Shown here: piece after piece, positions 43,253 through 51,644 of the stretch
How the letters are laid out: the number at the start of each line of letters is the position of its first letter
Position numbering within the stretch: the stretch's first letter is position 1
Assembly (NCBI GenBank): GCA_944376335.1
Contig: CALWCH010000007.1
Span: 1-64,000 of the forward strand
DNA length: 64,000 bases
Direction of reading: 5' to 3'
Source: an uncultured Clostridia bacterium
GTDB lineage: Bacteria; Bacillota; Clostridia; Christensenellales; Borkfalkiaceae
Notes under the pieces: model-generated
Database searches by the model: none
What the model saw: only the letters and a program-made list of their open reading frames with translations
What the model was told of the DNA's origin: nothing
Position numbers and translations under genes: made by a program

Positions 43253-44965
43253 TTATTTGCGCTTCTTTGCCGCCCTTTCCTCGGCCTTTCGCTTCTTTTC
43301 TTCCTGCTTTTTGAGGTACGCCTCTTCCCTCTCGCGCTTGGCGGTGAGGTACTTCGTGTTCTCCGTCTCAAAGTCGAGCCCCTTCTTTTCGCACTTGGCC
43401 CGAAGCTCTTTGATACGGTTTTCCTCGGCGATGCGGTCATGCTCTTCCTGCTCGATGCGGGCTGCCTCTTCGGGGTCGACGTATTCGATGCCCTTCGCAG
43501 CTGCCTCCGCCTTGCGGCGCTCGACGATCTCCGCCTGCATCTTGGGAAGCTTCTTGTCAAGCCTGTAGAAGATCATGAGCACGGCGACGATGACGAAGAT
43601 GATGGCGGGAAGTCCGAAGGCGATGAACGAGAAGTAGCTCTGCATGGCGGGGTTCTGCACAACCTGCTCTGCACCGGTGGAGGTGTCGATGGGCGCCTGA
43701 TAGTTGAACTCCGAGATGCCGATGTTGAAGATACTCACGGCAAAGCCCGCGACGAGCGTGCCGATGACGGTGTAGACGGACGCCATGAAGCTGTCCGCGC
43801 GCACCCCGCTCTTCCATTCGACGTGGTCCATCGCGTCTGCGACCATGCTCATGAGGACGAGGTTGGGAAGCGTACCGATGCAGCGGATGAGAAGGCCGAT
43901 GAGCGCGCCCGCATGGTTGTGCGGGAAGAGCCAGCCCAAGACGCTGCCGCCGACGGCGATAAACGCGCCGATCATCATCATGTTGCGCTTGCCGAACTTT
44001 CTGCACAGCGGCAGGATGAGGAACATGCCGGGGCCCATCGGGAAGTAGCCGACCACGGACATCAACGTCATGGTGATGCCGTCGTTGTAGGAGCCCAGCA
44101 CCCAGTCGGCGTAGTACGTCGCGCCCGCGTTATACATGCAGTTGAAGAACTGGTAAAGCAGGTACACCGTCATGATAATGACCCAGTAAGGGCTGGAGAA
44201 GCATGCCTTGACCTGCTTTGCCATGGGAACGCCTTCCTTGACGGTTCCCTGCGTTGCCATCAGCCTTGCCTCTTCCGTCACGCGCTCCTTCGTGAAGTAG
44301 TACTGCAGGATGACGAGCGGGATGACGGCGATGGAGATGATGGCCATGATGGTGATCCAGCGGCCCTGATTGACGCCCATCCAGGGAAGGAAGATCATGG
44401 GGAAGAGCATCATGTTGAAGAGGCCGGGGGCGATCGCTTCGCCCAGGTTGTTGAACATCGCAAGGCTGTCGCGCTGGCGCACGTTTCGGGTGGAGAGCGG
44501 CACCATCATCGTCTTGCTCATCGAATAGATGGTGACGGCGAACGAATAGAACAAATTATAGCTCAAAAAGATCCATACGACCTTGACGGTATCGCTCGCA
44601 TTGGGCACCGTGAACATTAAGATCGCCGTGATGACCATGAGGGGAGCGGCGATGAGCAGCCACGGGCGTGCCTTCCCTTGACGGCTCTTGGTGTGCTCGA
44701 TGATGCGCCCCATGATGACGTTGGTGATGGCGTCGATGATCTTGGAGACGAGCGGGAAGATGACGAGGAACGCCCCTCCCCACAGGTGGCTCACCTGCAT
44801 GACGTCGGTATAGAAGCGGTTGCAGTAGGTGCCGATGATGCCCGTGAGCAGCATGGCGCCTGCGGGGCCTAAAAGATACCCGAGCCACTTTTCCTTCGCG
44901 CCGACATTCGCCGAGGTGATCTTTGAATCAAAGAATTTTGAAGAAAACATTCCCTTTGATGCCAA
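43253..44965 (-). CDS. GPH-family sugar:cation symporter with long charged tail
   Basis: A 571-residue MFS-related transporter of the glycoside-pentoside-hexuronide:cation symporter family (MelB-like), with 12 predicted helices; FYTDVMQVS and [18 protein letters not shown] ([14 protein letters not shown]) segments are characteristic of the N-terminal half. The C-terminal about 90 residues form a highly charged, coiled-coil-like cytoplasmic tail ([16 protein letters not shown]). Start TTG 44965 is preceded by AGGGAGGG with 7-nt spacing and gives a protein starting (M)[11 protein letters not shown]; in-frame ATGs further upstream lie in the leader without an RBS. The gene is alone, without a glycosidase next to it. 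Substrate unknown. Confidence 0.85.
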   Translation of the reverse strand: MASKGMFSSKFFDSKITSANVGAKEKWLGYLLGPAGAMLLTGIIGTYCNRFYTDVMQVSHLWGGAFLVIFPLVSKIIDAITNVIMGRIIEHTKSRQGKARPWLLIAAPLMVITAILMFTVPNASDTVKVVWIFLSYNLFYSFAVTIYSMSKTMMVPLSTRNVRQRDSLAMFNNLGEAIAPGLFNMMLFPMIFLPWMGVNQGRWITIMAIISIAVIPLVILQYYFTKERVTEEARLMATQGTVKEGVPMAKQVKACFSSPYWVIIMTVYLLYQFFNCMYNAGATYYADWVLGSYNDGITMTLMSVVGYFPMGPGMFLILPLCRKFGKRNMMMIGAFIAVGGSVLGWLFPHNHAGALIGLLIRCIGTLPNLVLMSMVADAMDHVEWKSGVRADSFMASVYTVIGTLVAGFAVSIFNIGISEFNYQAPIDTSTGAEQVVQNPAMQSYFSFIAFGLPAIIFVIVAVLMIFYRLDKKLPKMQAEIVERRKAEAAAKGIEYVDPEEAARIEQEEHDRIAEENRIKELRAKCEKKGLDFETENTKYLTAKREREEAYLKKQEEKKRKAEERAAKKRK

Positions 44966-45129
44966 TTTTTTACCCTCCCTTTCATCCGCCCGCGAGCCCC
45001 CATTTGCGGCGGGCTGCGAGAATGTTTCGTTTTGTGAAAATATCATACACCCGTTCTCTATGAAAGTATTGTGTTTGCGTCCGATATTTTGCGAAATTGT
45101 CATGCCAAAACGAAAATTCCCTTCAAAAC

Positions 45130-45161
45130 AACATGCCGCCCTCCGAAGAGAGCGGCATGTT
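45130..45161 (-). terminator. Terminator of the zinc-uptake operon
   Basis: Stem AACATGCCGC plus inner pairs (45148-45161 with 45130-45143) with a TTCG loop, followed by GTTTTG on the minus strand. Confidence 0.85.
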
Positions 45162-45196
45162 TGAACCAATAGCAATATTCAAAGTCCAACAGCAAG

Positions 45197-46069
45197 TTAT
45201 GCGCGGGCGCGCAGTTTTCCCGCCAGAGTGAAGGCGAGGAAGGCAATGAGGTCGATGGCGACGATGGTCGAGCCGACGGGCGTCGAGAGCCAGATGGAGA
45301 GCAGTACGCCCAGCACCGAGCAGACGACGGAGACGACGGCGGAGCACAGGACGACGAGCTTAAAGCTCTTAAAGACGCGCATCGCCGAGAGCGCGGGGAA
45401 GATGACGAGCGCCGAGATGAGGAGCGAGCCCACAAGGTTCATCGCGAGCACGATGATGAAGGCGATGACGACGGCGATGAGCAGGTTGTATGCCTCTGTC
45501 TTGACGCCCGTGGCCTTTGCGAACGTCTCGTCGAAGGTGACGCCGAAGATCTTATTATAAAAGAGGATATAGACGAGGATGACGGCGATGCTCATCCCGA
45601 TGCAAGTATAAAGGTCGGTCTCGTTCACCATGAGGATGGAGGAAGAGCCGAAGAGCGTGGTGCAGACGTCGCCCGCCAAGTTTCCCGCATCCGAAAAGCT
45701 GTAGATGAGGTAGCCGAGCGCGAGCGAAGAGACGGAGATGAGCGCGAGCGTGGCGTCGCCGTTGAGCTTGGTCTTGCGCCCGCCTGTTTTAAGCAGCAGA
45801 ATGGCGGCGATGACGGTGATGGGCAGCACGATGAAGGTATCGTTGAAGTCGAACGCGTGCCCGATGAGGACGGCGACGACGGCTGCGACCGCCTGCCCGC
45901 CGAATGCGACGTGCGAGAGGCCGTCTCCGATGAAGGAGAAGCGCTTTAAAACGAGCGTCACGCCCAAGAGTGCCGCGCACAGCGCCGTCAAGACGCAGAT
46001 GATGAGCGCGTACCACACGAAGGGGAAGTTGAAGAACTCGAGAAACTCCTGAAAGCTGATGACGTTCAT
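45197..46069 (-). CDS. znuB: Zinc/manganese ABC transporter permease
   Basis: The 290-residue membrane protein is of the ABC-3 family (ZnuB/MntB). It has about nine helices, with the LVLKRFSFIGDGLSHVAFGG block that contacts the ATPase and the ALVIFPALSAM segment near the end. ATG 46069 overlaps the znuC stop as ATGA and has GGGGAG 7 nt upstream; a GTG two codons earlier is less likely. Last gene of the zinc operon. Confidence 0.92.
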   Translation of the reverse strand: MNVISFQEFLEFFNFPFVWYALIICVLTALCAALLGVTLVLKRFSFIGDGLSHVAFGGQAVAAVVAVLIGHAFDFNDTFIVLPITVIAAILLLKTGGRKTKLNGDATLALISVSSLALGYLIYSFSDAGNLAGDVCTTLFGSSSILMVNETDLYTCIGMSIAVILVYILFYNKIFGVTFDETFAKATGVKTEAYNLLIAVVIAFIIVLAMNLVGSLLISALVIFPALSAMRVFKSFKLVVLCSAVVSVVCSVLGVLLSIWLSTPVGSTIVAIDLIAFLAFTLAGKLRARA

Positions 46070-46770
46070 GCGCACTCCCCCCTTGCGAAGAGCTTGCCCA
46101 CTTCGCTTGCCCTGTACTCCTCCGTCGTGCCGAAGAAGGCGCTGCCGTGCAGCACGTGCAGAATGTGCGTGGCGTACTCGAGGACTGCCGAAATGTCGTG
46201 CGAGACCATGATGACGGTGAGCCCGTCCTCGCGGTTGAGAGCGGCGATGAGCTCATACATCTCGGCGGTCACCTTGGGGTCGAGCCCCGCGACGGGTTCA
46301 TCCAATAGCAATAAATTTCCCGTTGCACACAGCGCCCGCGCCAGAAGGACGCGCTGCTGCTGCCCGCCCGAGAGCTCGCGGTAACACCGCTTTTTGAGGT
46401 GCGTGATGCCCAGCCGCTCCATCTTTTCTTCGGCGAGGGCGCGCTCTTCCTTCGTATAGAAGGGGCGGAGGCGGCTGCGCGCGAGGAAGCCCGAGCGCAC
46501 GATCTCCTCCACCGTGGCGGGGAAGTCCTTCTGCACGGGCGTCTGCTGCGGGAGATACCCGATGGCGCTGTCCTTGGGGAGAAGGCGCTCGATGCTGCCC
46601 GAAAGCGGGGGCTGCAGCTTTAGAAGCGTCTTGACGAGCGTCGATTTGCCGCTGCCGTTTTCGCCGACGATGCACAGGTACTCGCCCTCTGAGAGCGTAA
46701 AGGAGATATGTTCGGCGACCGCCTTGCCCTCGTAGCCGAGGGAGAGGTCATGGCATTTTAAAAGTTCCAT
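46066..46770 (-). CDS. znuC: Zinc/manganese ABC transporter ATPase
   Basis: A 234-residue ABC ATPase: Walker A GENGSGKST, Q-loop LPQQTPV, signature LSGGQQQRVLLARAL and Walker B LLLLDEPVAGLD, plus the H-loop (VSHD). This set is typical of ZnuC/AdcC. Start ATG 46770 has GGAGGCGGGGC immediately before; an upstream in-frame ATG overlaps znuA without an RBS. 10 bp separate it from znuA. Confidence 0.93.
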   Translation of the reverse strand: MELLKCHDLSLGYEGKAVAEHISFTLSEGEYLCIVGENGSGKSTLVKTLLKLQPPLSGSIERLLPKDSAIGYLPQQTPVQKDFPATVEEIVRSGFLARSRLRPFYTKEERALAEEKMERLGITHLKKRCYRELSGGQQQRVLLARALCATGNLLLLDEPVAGLDPKVTAEMYELIAALNREDGLTVIMVSHDISAVLEYATHILHVLHGSAFFGTTEEYRASEVGKLFARGECA

Positions 46771-46780
46771 GCCCCGCCTC

Positions 46781-47746
46781 CTAATTGAGCGCCTCTTCGA
46801 GCACGTCAAGATTGCTGCGCATGAGGGCGAGGTAGCTTGCGCCGCTCTCGATCTGAGAGGCCGTCACCGACTGGATGGAGTTGATGACGAGGATCTCCTG
46901 GTCCTTGGTCAAAGTATTGTTTTTGATCTGCTCGGCGATGCCCCCGTCGGACGTCTCCAAGATGAGAATACAGGGAAGGGCGTGCTCGTCCACCGCCTTT
47001 GCAAGCGTGGTGATGACGGAGAAGCTCGCCTCCGTTTCGGCGGAACAGCCCGAGAACGCCGCGTAGTAGGTGAGGCCGTAGTCCTCGGCAAGATAGCGGA
47101 AGGGGAAGCGGTCGCCGAAGAGCACCGTGGTGCGCTCGGCAGAGGCGACCATCTCTTCATACTCGTTGTCGAGCGCGGAAAGCTCCGAGCAGTATGCCTC
47201 GGCATTGCTTCGGTAGAGCTCGGCGCAGTCGGGGTTGAGCTCGCAGAGCGTATCCGTGATGGCGTTTACGAAGACATCGGCGTTCTTTAGGGAGAGCCAG
47301 ACGTGCTCGTCAAGCTCCTCGACGTGCTCATGCCCTTCATCATGCTCGGCGCCCGGGACTTCCTCTTCATAGAGCGCCCCCTCGCCCAGCGTCTCTAAAA
47401 GGTCGATGTTCACGCGGTCGGGGTTGGACGAGGGAGAAGCGAGCACTTCCTCCGCCCATTCGTCCGACTCCCCGCCCACATAGACGAAGAGGTCGCACTC
47501 GTAGATTTTGACGATGTCCGCCGCCGAGGGCTGGAAGTTGTGAAGGTCCTGCCCCGTCGTCTCGAGAATGGTCAAATCGACGGAGTCATCCCCTTTTGTG
47601 ACGGTGCGCACCCAGTCATATTGGGGGAAGGTGGTGCAGACGATGGAAAGGCCCTCCGCCTTGTTCCCCTCTCCGCACCCTGCAAGGCAGAATGCGGCCG
47701 CAAACGACGCGCAGAGTGCGAGGGAAAGCGCAAATTGTTTTTTCAT
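46781..47746 (-). CDS. znuA: Zinc-binding lipoprotein of the ZnuA/AdcA type
   Basis: The 321-residue protein has a lipoprotein signal peptide (CLAGC) and a cluster-A-1 metal-binding fold. The first His ligand is in GQDLHNFQPS, a histidine/acid-rich loop (EHDEGHEHVEE) precedes LDEHVWLSL which gives the second His, and LFGDRFPFRYLAEDYGL is conserved; the usual third His of this block (dAF-YFa) is not obvious (DRFPF). The His-rich loop points to zinc rather than manganese. It is co-transcribed with znuC and znuB. Confidence 0.9.
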   Translation of the reverse strand: MKKQFALSLALCASFAAAFCLAGCGEGNKAEGLSIVCTTFPQYDWVRTVTKGDDSVDLTILETTGQDLHNFQPSAADIVKIYECDLFVYVGGESDEWAEEVLASPSSNPDRVNIDLLETLGEGALYEEEVPGAEHDEGHEHVEELDEHVWLSLKNADVFVNAITDTLCELNPDCAELYRSNAEAYCSELSALDNEYEEMVASAERTTVLFGDRFPFRYLAEDYGLTYYAAFSGCSAETEASFSVITTLAKAVDEHALPCILILETSDGGIAEQIKNNTLTKDQEILVINSIQSVTASQIESGASYLALMRSNLDVLEEALN

Positions 47747-47749
47747 GGC

Positions 47750-48448
47750 TCACCTCCCGAATGCCGCACGGTGGAGCTTATCCATCTTGCGGAAGGCGAC
47801 GAGGGCAAAGATGCAGCCCCCGAGCGCGACGATGCCGAGAAGGAAGCACCACACGAGGTCGGACTGAATGGAGCACTGCGGGTTGCCGCCGCAATAGACG
47901 GGCAGAATTTGGCTGCCGCTCATGGAGAGCGCCGTGAAGAAGGCGATGCAGGTCATGAGGAAGCTAAGCCCCGTTCCGATGAGCGCGAACCACGAAAAGG
48001 CATACTCCCGCTTTGCGGCCGCCTGAATGAGCGCCGCGGCCGAGAGGACGAGGGAGAGCACTCCCGCAATGACGGCGAGCAGGGTGAACGCAGCGAGCGG
48101 CGTGCACCATGCGGGAGCGTAGTAGTAGAAGGGAACGGCGAGGTTGTCGTACTCCGCCGAAGAGAAGTTGTTTGAAAAGAGTGCCCTTAAGAGCGCCATG
48201 CCGCCGACGGTGACTTCCCTGCCGCCGTCCTCCGTCATGCCCGTGTTGTCGATGTAGACGACGTCCGCAGTGAGCGTGACAATGAGCGTGATGAGCGCGA
48301 TGAGCGCCGCTCCTAAAAAGATGCCGACAAAGAGCGGCCTCTGTTTGCTGCGCGCCGCCTCGTATTTTTGGCGGTTTTCCTCGCGCGCCTGCTCCGCCCT
48401 GCGCAGCGCGATGCGCTCCGAGGCGGAAAGTTTATGTGTATTTGCCAT
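47750..48448 (-). CDS. Four-helix membrane protein in the zinc operon
   Basis: The 232-residue protein has a charged, helical N-terminus rich in Arg, Glu and Ala (RIALRRAEQAREENRQKYEAA) and four membrane helices at about 38-60, 115-140, 148-172 and 198-220. An outer loop has two cysteines (VYCGGNPQCSIQS). I recognise no family. It is co-transcribed with znuABC (3-bp gap) and the upstream lipoprotein, so a role in metal uptake is inferred by context only. Confidence 0.7.
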   Translation of the reverse strand: MANTHKLSASERIALRRAEQAREENRQKYEAARSKQRPLFVGIFLGAALIALITLIVTLTADVVYIDNTGMTEDGGREVTVGGMALLRALFSNNFSSAEYDNLAVPFYYYAPAWCTPLAAFTLLAVIAGVLSLVLSAAALIQAAAKREYAFSWFALIGTGLSFLMTCIAFFTALSMSGSQILPVYCGGNPQCSIQSDLVWCFLLGIVALGGCIFALVAFRKMDKLHRAAFGR

Positions 48449-48457
48449 GATTTCTCC

Positions 48458-49003
48458 TTATTTGGTAACGTAATACTGTAGGCCCGTGCCGTCGATCTCT
48501 TGGAGGGTATCGACACGGAAGCGGTAAAAGTAGATCTGTTCGATGTTCTCCGTCTGCTGCCCATCCTGATAGGCGTAGACGCTGACATACACCTTCTCGG
48601 CGCTTTCAAGACTGCCCGCGATGTGGATCCATGTCTTGTCGCCGTTGTCCGCGCTCTGGTTTTTTGCCGCGGGGATTTCCCCGTCATAGTCGAGGATAAA
48701 CCCGATGACGGTATCGTTCCCGCAGGTGCAGCCGTAGCCCGAGGAGCACTTCCTGACGCCGCAGGAATACTGCTCGCCCGTGACGGCGTCCTCGACTTCA
48801 TAGACGAAGCAATCAAGGTCGATGGACGCGCCCAAATACTGCTCGGGGAAGTAGAGCATGTTGGACATGACGAGAAAGAAGGTGCTTTCGTTTAAGGAAT
48901 AGTTCTTTTTTCCGTCCTCCCCCGTCGAACAGCCCGAAAAGGCAAGGAGCGACGCTGTGAGAAGACAGAGAAAAGTTATGATTTTTTTGAACGATCGTTT
49001 CAT
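48458..49003 (-). CDS. Lipoprotein resembling the YcgQ/DUF1980 domain
   Basis: The 181-residue product has a lipobox (FSGC) and a body with a Cys-rich segment (RKCSSGYGCTCGND) followed by IGFILDYDG. This spacing and the phrase 'MLYFPEQYLGASIDLDCFVYE' resemble the C-terminal domain of YcgQ/TIGR03943 proteins, which are found with the permease YcgR near zinc transporters. Metal binding by the cysteines is plausible. It leads the zinc operon behind its own promoter. Confidence 0.6.
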   Translation of the reverse strand: MKRSFKKIITFLCLLTASLLAFSGCSTGEDGKKNYSLNESTFFLVMSNMLYFPEQYLGASIDLDCFVYEVEDAVTGEQYSCGVRKCSSGYGCTCGNDTVIGFILDYDGEIPAAKNQSADNGDKTWIHIAGSLESAEKVYVSVYAYQDGQQTENIEQIYFYRFRVDTLQEIDGTGLQYYVTK

Positions 49004-49026
49004 AATACAGCTCCTGTTTTCAAGAT

Positions 49027-49055
49027 ATTATGCTCAAAATTGCATGAAAAAACAA
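49027..49055 (-). promoter_or_regulatory. Promoter of the zinc operon
   Basis: TTGTTT (49050-49055), 17-bp spacer, CATAAT (49027-49032) on the minus strand; a weak -35 suits a regulated promoter. No clear Zur box was found. Confidence 0.5.
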
Positions 49056-49126
49056 GGGTGCGGCCCACGCGAAAAGGCCCTTCCCGAAAGAAGGTCATGC
49101 TTAGACTGCTCCCTTGTGGAGTTGCG

Positions 49127-49429
49127 TTAGTTTGTAAGTTTCACCCTGAGCGACACGGGCGTTGCGCGGCGGCTGTCTCTCCTGCGCACGGCGGGAAGGA
49201 GGGAGAGGACAAACGATTCCCCCCTTCTCTGCCCGTCCTCCCCCGTCTTGGGGGCGGCGTCGGGCGCATGCAGCCGTTCGGCGCAGTCGCGGAGCGTCGT
49301 GCAGATGATGCAGTCCTCTCCGCTTATATGCTCGTGGTCGGTTTGGGCGGCGATGAAACTCACCGAGAAGATCAAGGTGAGGAGATAGATGATCGAGGCG
49401 CAAAGCGCCATCACTTGTCTGCGTTTCAT
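49127..49429 (-). CDS. Small single-helix protein near zinc transporter
   Basis: The 100-residue protein has a signal-like helix (about 8-28), then a short outer segment with HEHISGEDCIICTTLRDCAE. His and Cys residues in this block could bind metal. Similar small proteins with 'DHDCTGEDCPVC' occur next to zinc/Zur genes in Clostridia, from memory. It has AAAGGAGG and its own promoter and precedes the zinc operon. A weak hairpin lies after it. Function unknown. Confidence 0.65.
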   Translation of the reverse strand: MKRRQVMALCASIIYLLTLIFSVSFIAAQTDHEHISGEDCIICTTLRDCAERLHAPDAAPKTGEDGQRRGESFVLSLLPAVRRRDSRRATPVSLRVKLTN

Positions 49430-49459
49430 GCTATTCCTCCTTTTTGATCGTTCGGAGGT

Positions 49460-49488
49460 ACTTTAGCACAATATGTACGTTTTGTCAA
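49460..49488 (-). promoter_or_regulatory. Promoter of the small zinc-locus protein
   Basis: TTGACA (49483-49488), 17-bp spacer, TAAAGT (49460-49465) on the minus strand. Confidence 0.75.
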
Positions 49489-49583
49489 GTGTCCGCACTG
49501 CCGTGGTGTGTGAAAAAATATCCACATTTCCCGCCGCGGCGCCCAAGAGATATTCCAATTTATAGAGCCGCACGAGAATGCCG

Positions 49584-49728
49584 CTATTCCTTCAGCCACA
49601 TGTGCGCATATTCCACGATGCGCTGCCGCCCCGCGGGGGAACAGTGGCGGCAGGCGTCGATGAGCCCCCTCTCCTGCTCGTTGAGCGTCTTATGGAGGGG
49701 CGCTTTGACAAAGTAATGGGTGCTCAAG
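49584..49728 (-). pseudogene. Remnant resembling the C-terminus of an XRE-type regulator
   Basis: Reading leftward, about 47 codons give LNEQERGLIDACRHCSPAGR and IVEYAHMWLKE, which resemble the common 'LteeE-eLi-aYr-L-eeGre-v-eyA' tail of helix-turn-helix regulators, ending at a stop. No DNA-binding part or RBS lies upstream; instead the stretch abuts the start of the next rightward gene. It may be a decayed gene cut by insertion of the SipW locus, or chance. Confidence 0.3.
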
Positions 49729-50175
49729 GCACTCGTTGCGGCAGTGCCTGCGGCGCTGACGGGGGTACTTGCGGTGCTGTATGCGTTATGGGAGCCCCCG
49801 CACATCGACCTTGGGGAGGGCGCATCCCTCGCCTTTGAGGCGGAGAACATGCTGCCCGGCGAGAGCAGGACGTGCGAATACACGCTGAAGGGAGAGGAAG
49901 GATACCTCGGCATCTCCTTTGAAGAGGGAGACGAGGACGGTCTCGCCCCCTTTCTGCATGTCAAAGTAGAGGCAGACGGGGAGACGCTGTATTCGGGCTC
50001 GCTTGCGGATGCGGGCGGGCTGTGGACGGACTTTGACGGAGAAGCCCTGCTGAAGGTGGAGTATTCGCTCCCGCTCGATACGGGAAACGAGGCACAGCAG
50101 CTGGAGGCATTGGTGTATCTGACCCTCACGCTGACCGACGTTCCCCCGGCGGAGGGCGGAGAAATATCAACGTAA
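49720..50175 (+). CDS. Secreted/anchored camelysin-like protein
   Basis: The 151-residue protein starts with a membrane/signal segment (LVAAVPAALTGVLAVLYAL) and then a beta-rich domain with ENMLPGESRTCEYTL, comparable to the 'lkPGd' strand of TasA/camelysin-like proteins. Start is GTG 49720 because an in-frame stop lies 4-6 bp before; no ribosome site is well placed, so the start is uncertain. It opens the SipW operon, with 21 bp to the next gene. Confidence 0.55.
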   Translation: MLKALVAAVPAALTGVLAVLYALWEPPHIDLGEGASLAFEAENMLPGESRTCEYTLKGEEGYLGISFEEGDEDGLAPFLHVKVEADGETLYSGSLADAGGLWTDFDGEALLKVEYSLPLDTGNEAQQLEALVYLTLTLTDVPPAEGGEIST

Positions 50176-50196
50176 AAAATCAAAAGGAGGTAGAAA

Positions 50197-50490
50197 ATGC
50201 AGTTGAACATCTGGATCGCAGTGTATCTGGGGATCCTGTGCGTCGTAATGCTCTTGCTTATGGTGCTGCTCATCGTGCTGCTCGTGCGCCTGGTGAAACA
50301 GAAGCATGAGCAAAAGGACGCAGACAGCACCATCCCGATACAGGGCGACGTCATCTACATTGCGGGCAAGGCGTACCGCCTCGTTCCCGCAGAAAGCATG
50401 ACGGAGCAGCCCCTCGCGGCAAATGTGCCCGAAGCGGGAAGCGAAGGAGACGGCTCTGCACCCGAAGGAGGGCAAGATGAAACTATCTGA
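50197..50490 (+). CDS. Small single-helix membrane protein of the SipW operon
   Basis: The 97-residue protein has one strong N-terminal membrane helix (about 5-32, very rich in Val and Leu) and a polar tail with a short motif IYIAGKAYRLV. RBS AAAGGAGG is optimal. It overlaps the next gene by 14 bp. It could help assemble or anchor the fibre proteins; family unknown. Confidence 0.65.
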   Translation: MQLNIWIAVYLGILCVVMLLLMVLLIVLLVRLVKQKHEQKDADSTIPIQGDVIYIAGKAYRLVPAESMTEQPLAANVPEAGSEGDGSAPEGGQDETI

Positions 50491-51109
50491 TCGCATCAAG
50501 ATCGTCCTTGCGGCGATCGCAGTCATCCTCGTCACCGTGACGGTACTGCTCGTTCCCACGTTTGCGCTGTTCAGCGATTCGGTCAACACCGAGCACTACA
50601 TCGACTCGGGCACTCTGAAGATCGACCTTTACCAAACGGACATGACGGGCATCCGCATCACGGAGGACGGCACGTTTGGCGCATACAGCGACACGGAAGA
50701 GATCGACCTGAGCGCCTTTGAAGGCAAGGTGTTCGAGCTCTACGACGCCGTTCCCGGCATCACCCGCACCGGCACGTTCGAGGTACGCGACGCGGGCTCT
50801 TCCACGGCGTATGACCTGAGCGTCTCGCTCACCAATGTCGAGATGAGCGCGGGCGGCGAAGCGCTGTTGGAGCAGATCCGCATCACCGTCCAAGCGCAAA
50901 ACCCCGGAGATGCAGCCGTCGAAGAGAGCTTTGCGCTCTCGGCAGCAGACGAAACGGGCAGCATTTCGCTCGGCACCATGCTGCTCACGCAGGAATTAAA
51001 GCAATTCACCATCAAGGCGGAATTTATCAATTCCGACGACAACAATGAGGCACAGAATGCCTCGGTATCCTTTGATATACTCGTCACGGCAGTGCAGGTC
51101 ACGCCGTAA
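50477..51109 (+). CDS. SipW-dependent TasA/camelysin-like protein 1
   Basis: The 210-residue protein has a signal sequence (IVLAAIAVILVTVTVLLVP) followed by FALFSDSVNTEH, matching the 'T-AWFSD/LFSDS' cleavage region of SipW substrates, and a beta-sandwich body of TasA/CalY type. The family forms biofilm amyloid-like fibres. ATG 50477 has GGAGG in front; an earlier in-frame ATG overlaps the previous gene without an RBS. Confidence 0.75.
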   Translation: MKLSDRIKIVLAAIAVILVTVTVLLVPTFALFSDSVNTEHYIDSGTLKIDLYQTDMTGIRITEDGTFGAYSDTEEIDLSAFEGKVFELYDAVPGITRTGTFEVRDAGSSTAYDLSVSLTNVEMSAGGEALLEQIRITVQAQNPGDAAVEESFALSAADETGSISLGTMLLTQELKQFTIKAEFINSDDNNEAQNASVSFDILVTAVQVTP

Positions 51110-51124
51110 CAGGGAGGTGCGCAC

Positions 51125-51595
51125 ATGAAATGGTTTTCCCGCTCGCTCATCGCATGCGTGAGTACGCTCATCATGTGTGCGGCTCTTCTCATCGGCATGA
51201 CGTTCGCGTGGTTCTCCGTCTCCGTTACCAATAGCGGAAACACCATCGCGGCGGACTGGACGGTGCAAGACGTCTCTTCCGCAGAGGATTTTTCGGCAAA
51301 GTGCCAAGCGGGCGGCAGAGTGTATCTCTCCCCCACCGCCAACTTAGAGAGCGTCACCGTCCCCGAAAACTGCACCGTAACGTTATATCTCAACGAAAAG
51401 ACCATTCAAAGCATCGCTGTTGAAGGCACGCTCATCGTCACGGGGAGCGGCAAAATCGGCAGCATCGACAATTCGAAAGGCGGCACCGTTCGCCTGTATG
51501 GGGGAACATACGAATTTGACCCCACGCAATACGTCCCCGTCGGCTATGCCATACAGCCGGACGGTGATACATACACCGTGACAAAGGCAGAATGA
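51125..51595 (+). CDS. SipW-dependent secreted protein 2 with beta-helix-like body
   Basis: The 156-residue protein has the SipW signal (LIGMTFAWFSVSVTNSGNTI) and then short repeated strands (VTVPENCTVTLYLNEKTI, GSGKIGSIDNSKGG) that look like a parallel beta-helix, ending in a repetitive Thr/Val stretch. RBS GGGAGG. It is smaller than TasA and lacks the TasA sandwich. Function is inferred only by signal and context. Confidence 0.7.
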   Translation: MKWFSRSLIACVSTLIMCAALLIGMTFAWFSVSVTNSGNTIAADWTVQDVSSAEDFSAKCQAGGRVYLSPTANLESVTVPENCTVTLYLNEKTIQSIAVEGTLIVTGSGKIGSIDNSKGGTVRLYGGTYEFDPTQYVPVGYAIQPDGDTYTVTKAE

Positions 51596-51644
51596 TCCGC
51601 CCGAGCCCTCTCGGACGATCGGAAAATAAGAAAAGGAGAATGAT

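Noticed and set aside
45000..45129. Promoter of the GPH symporter
   Set aside because: A TATGAT-like box exists but no acceptable -35 at 17 bp was found.
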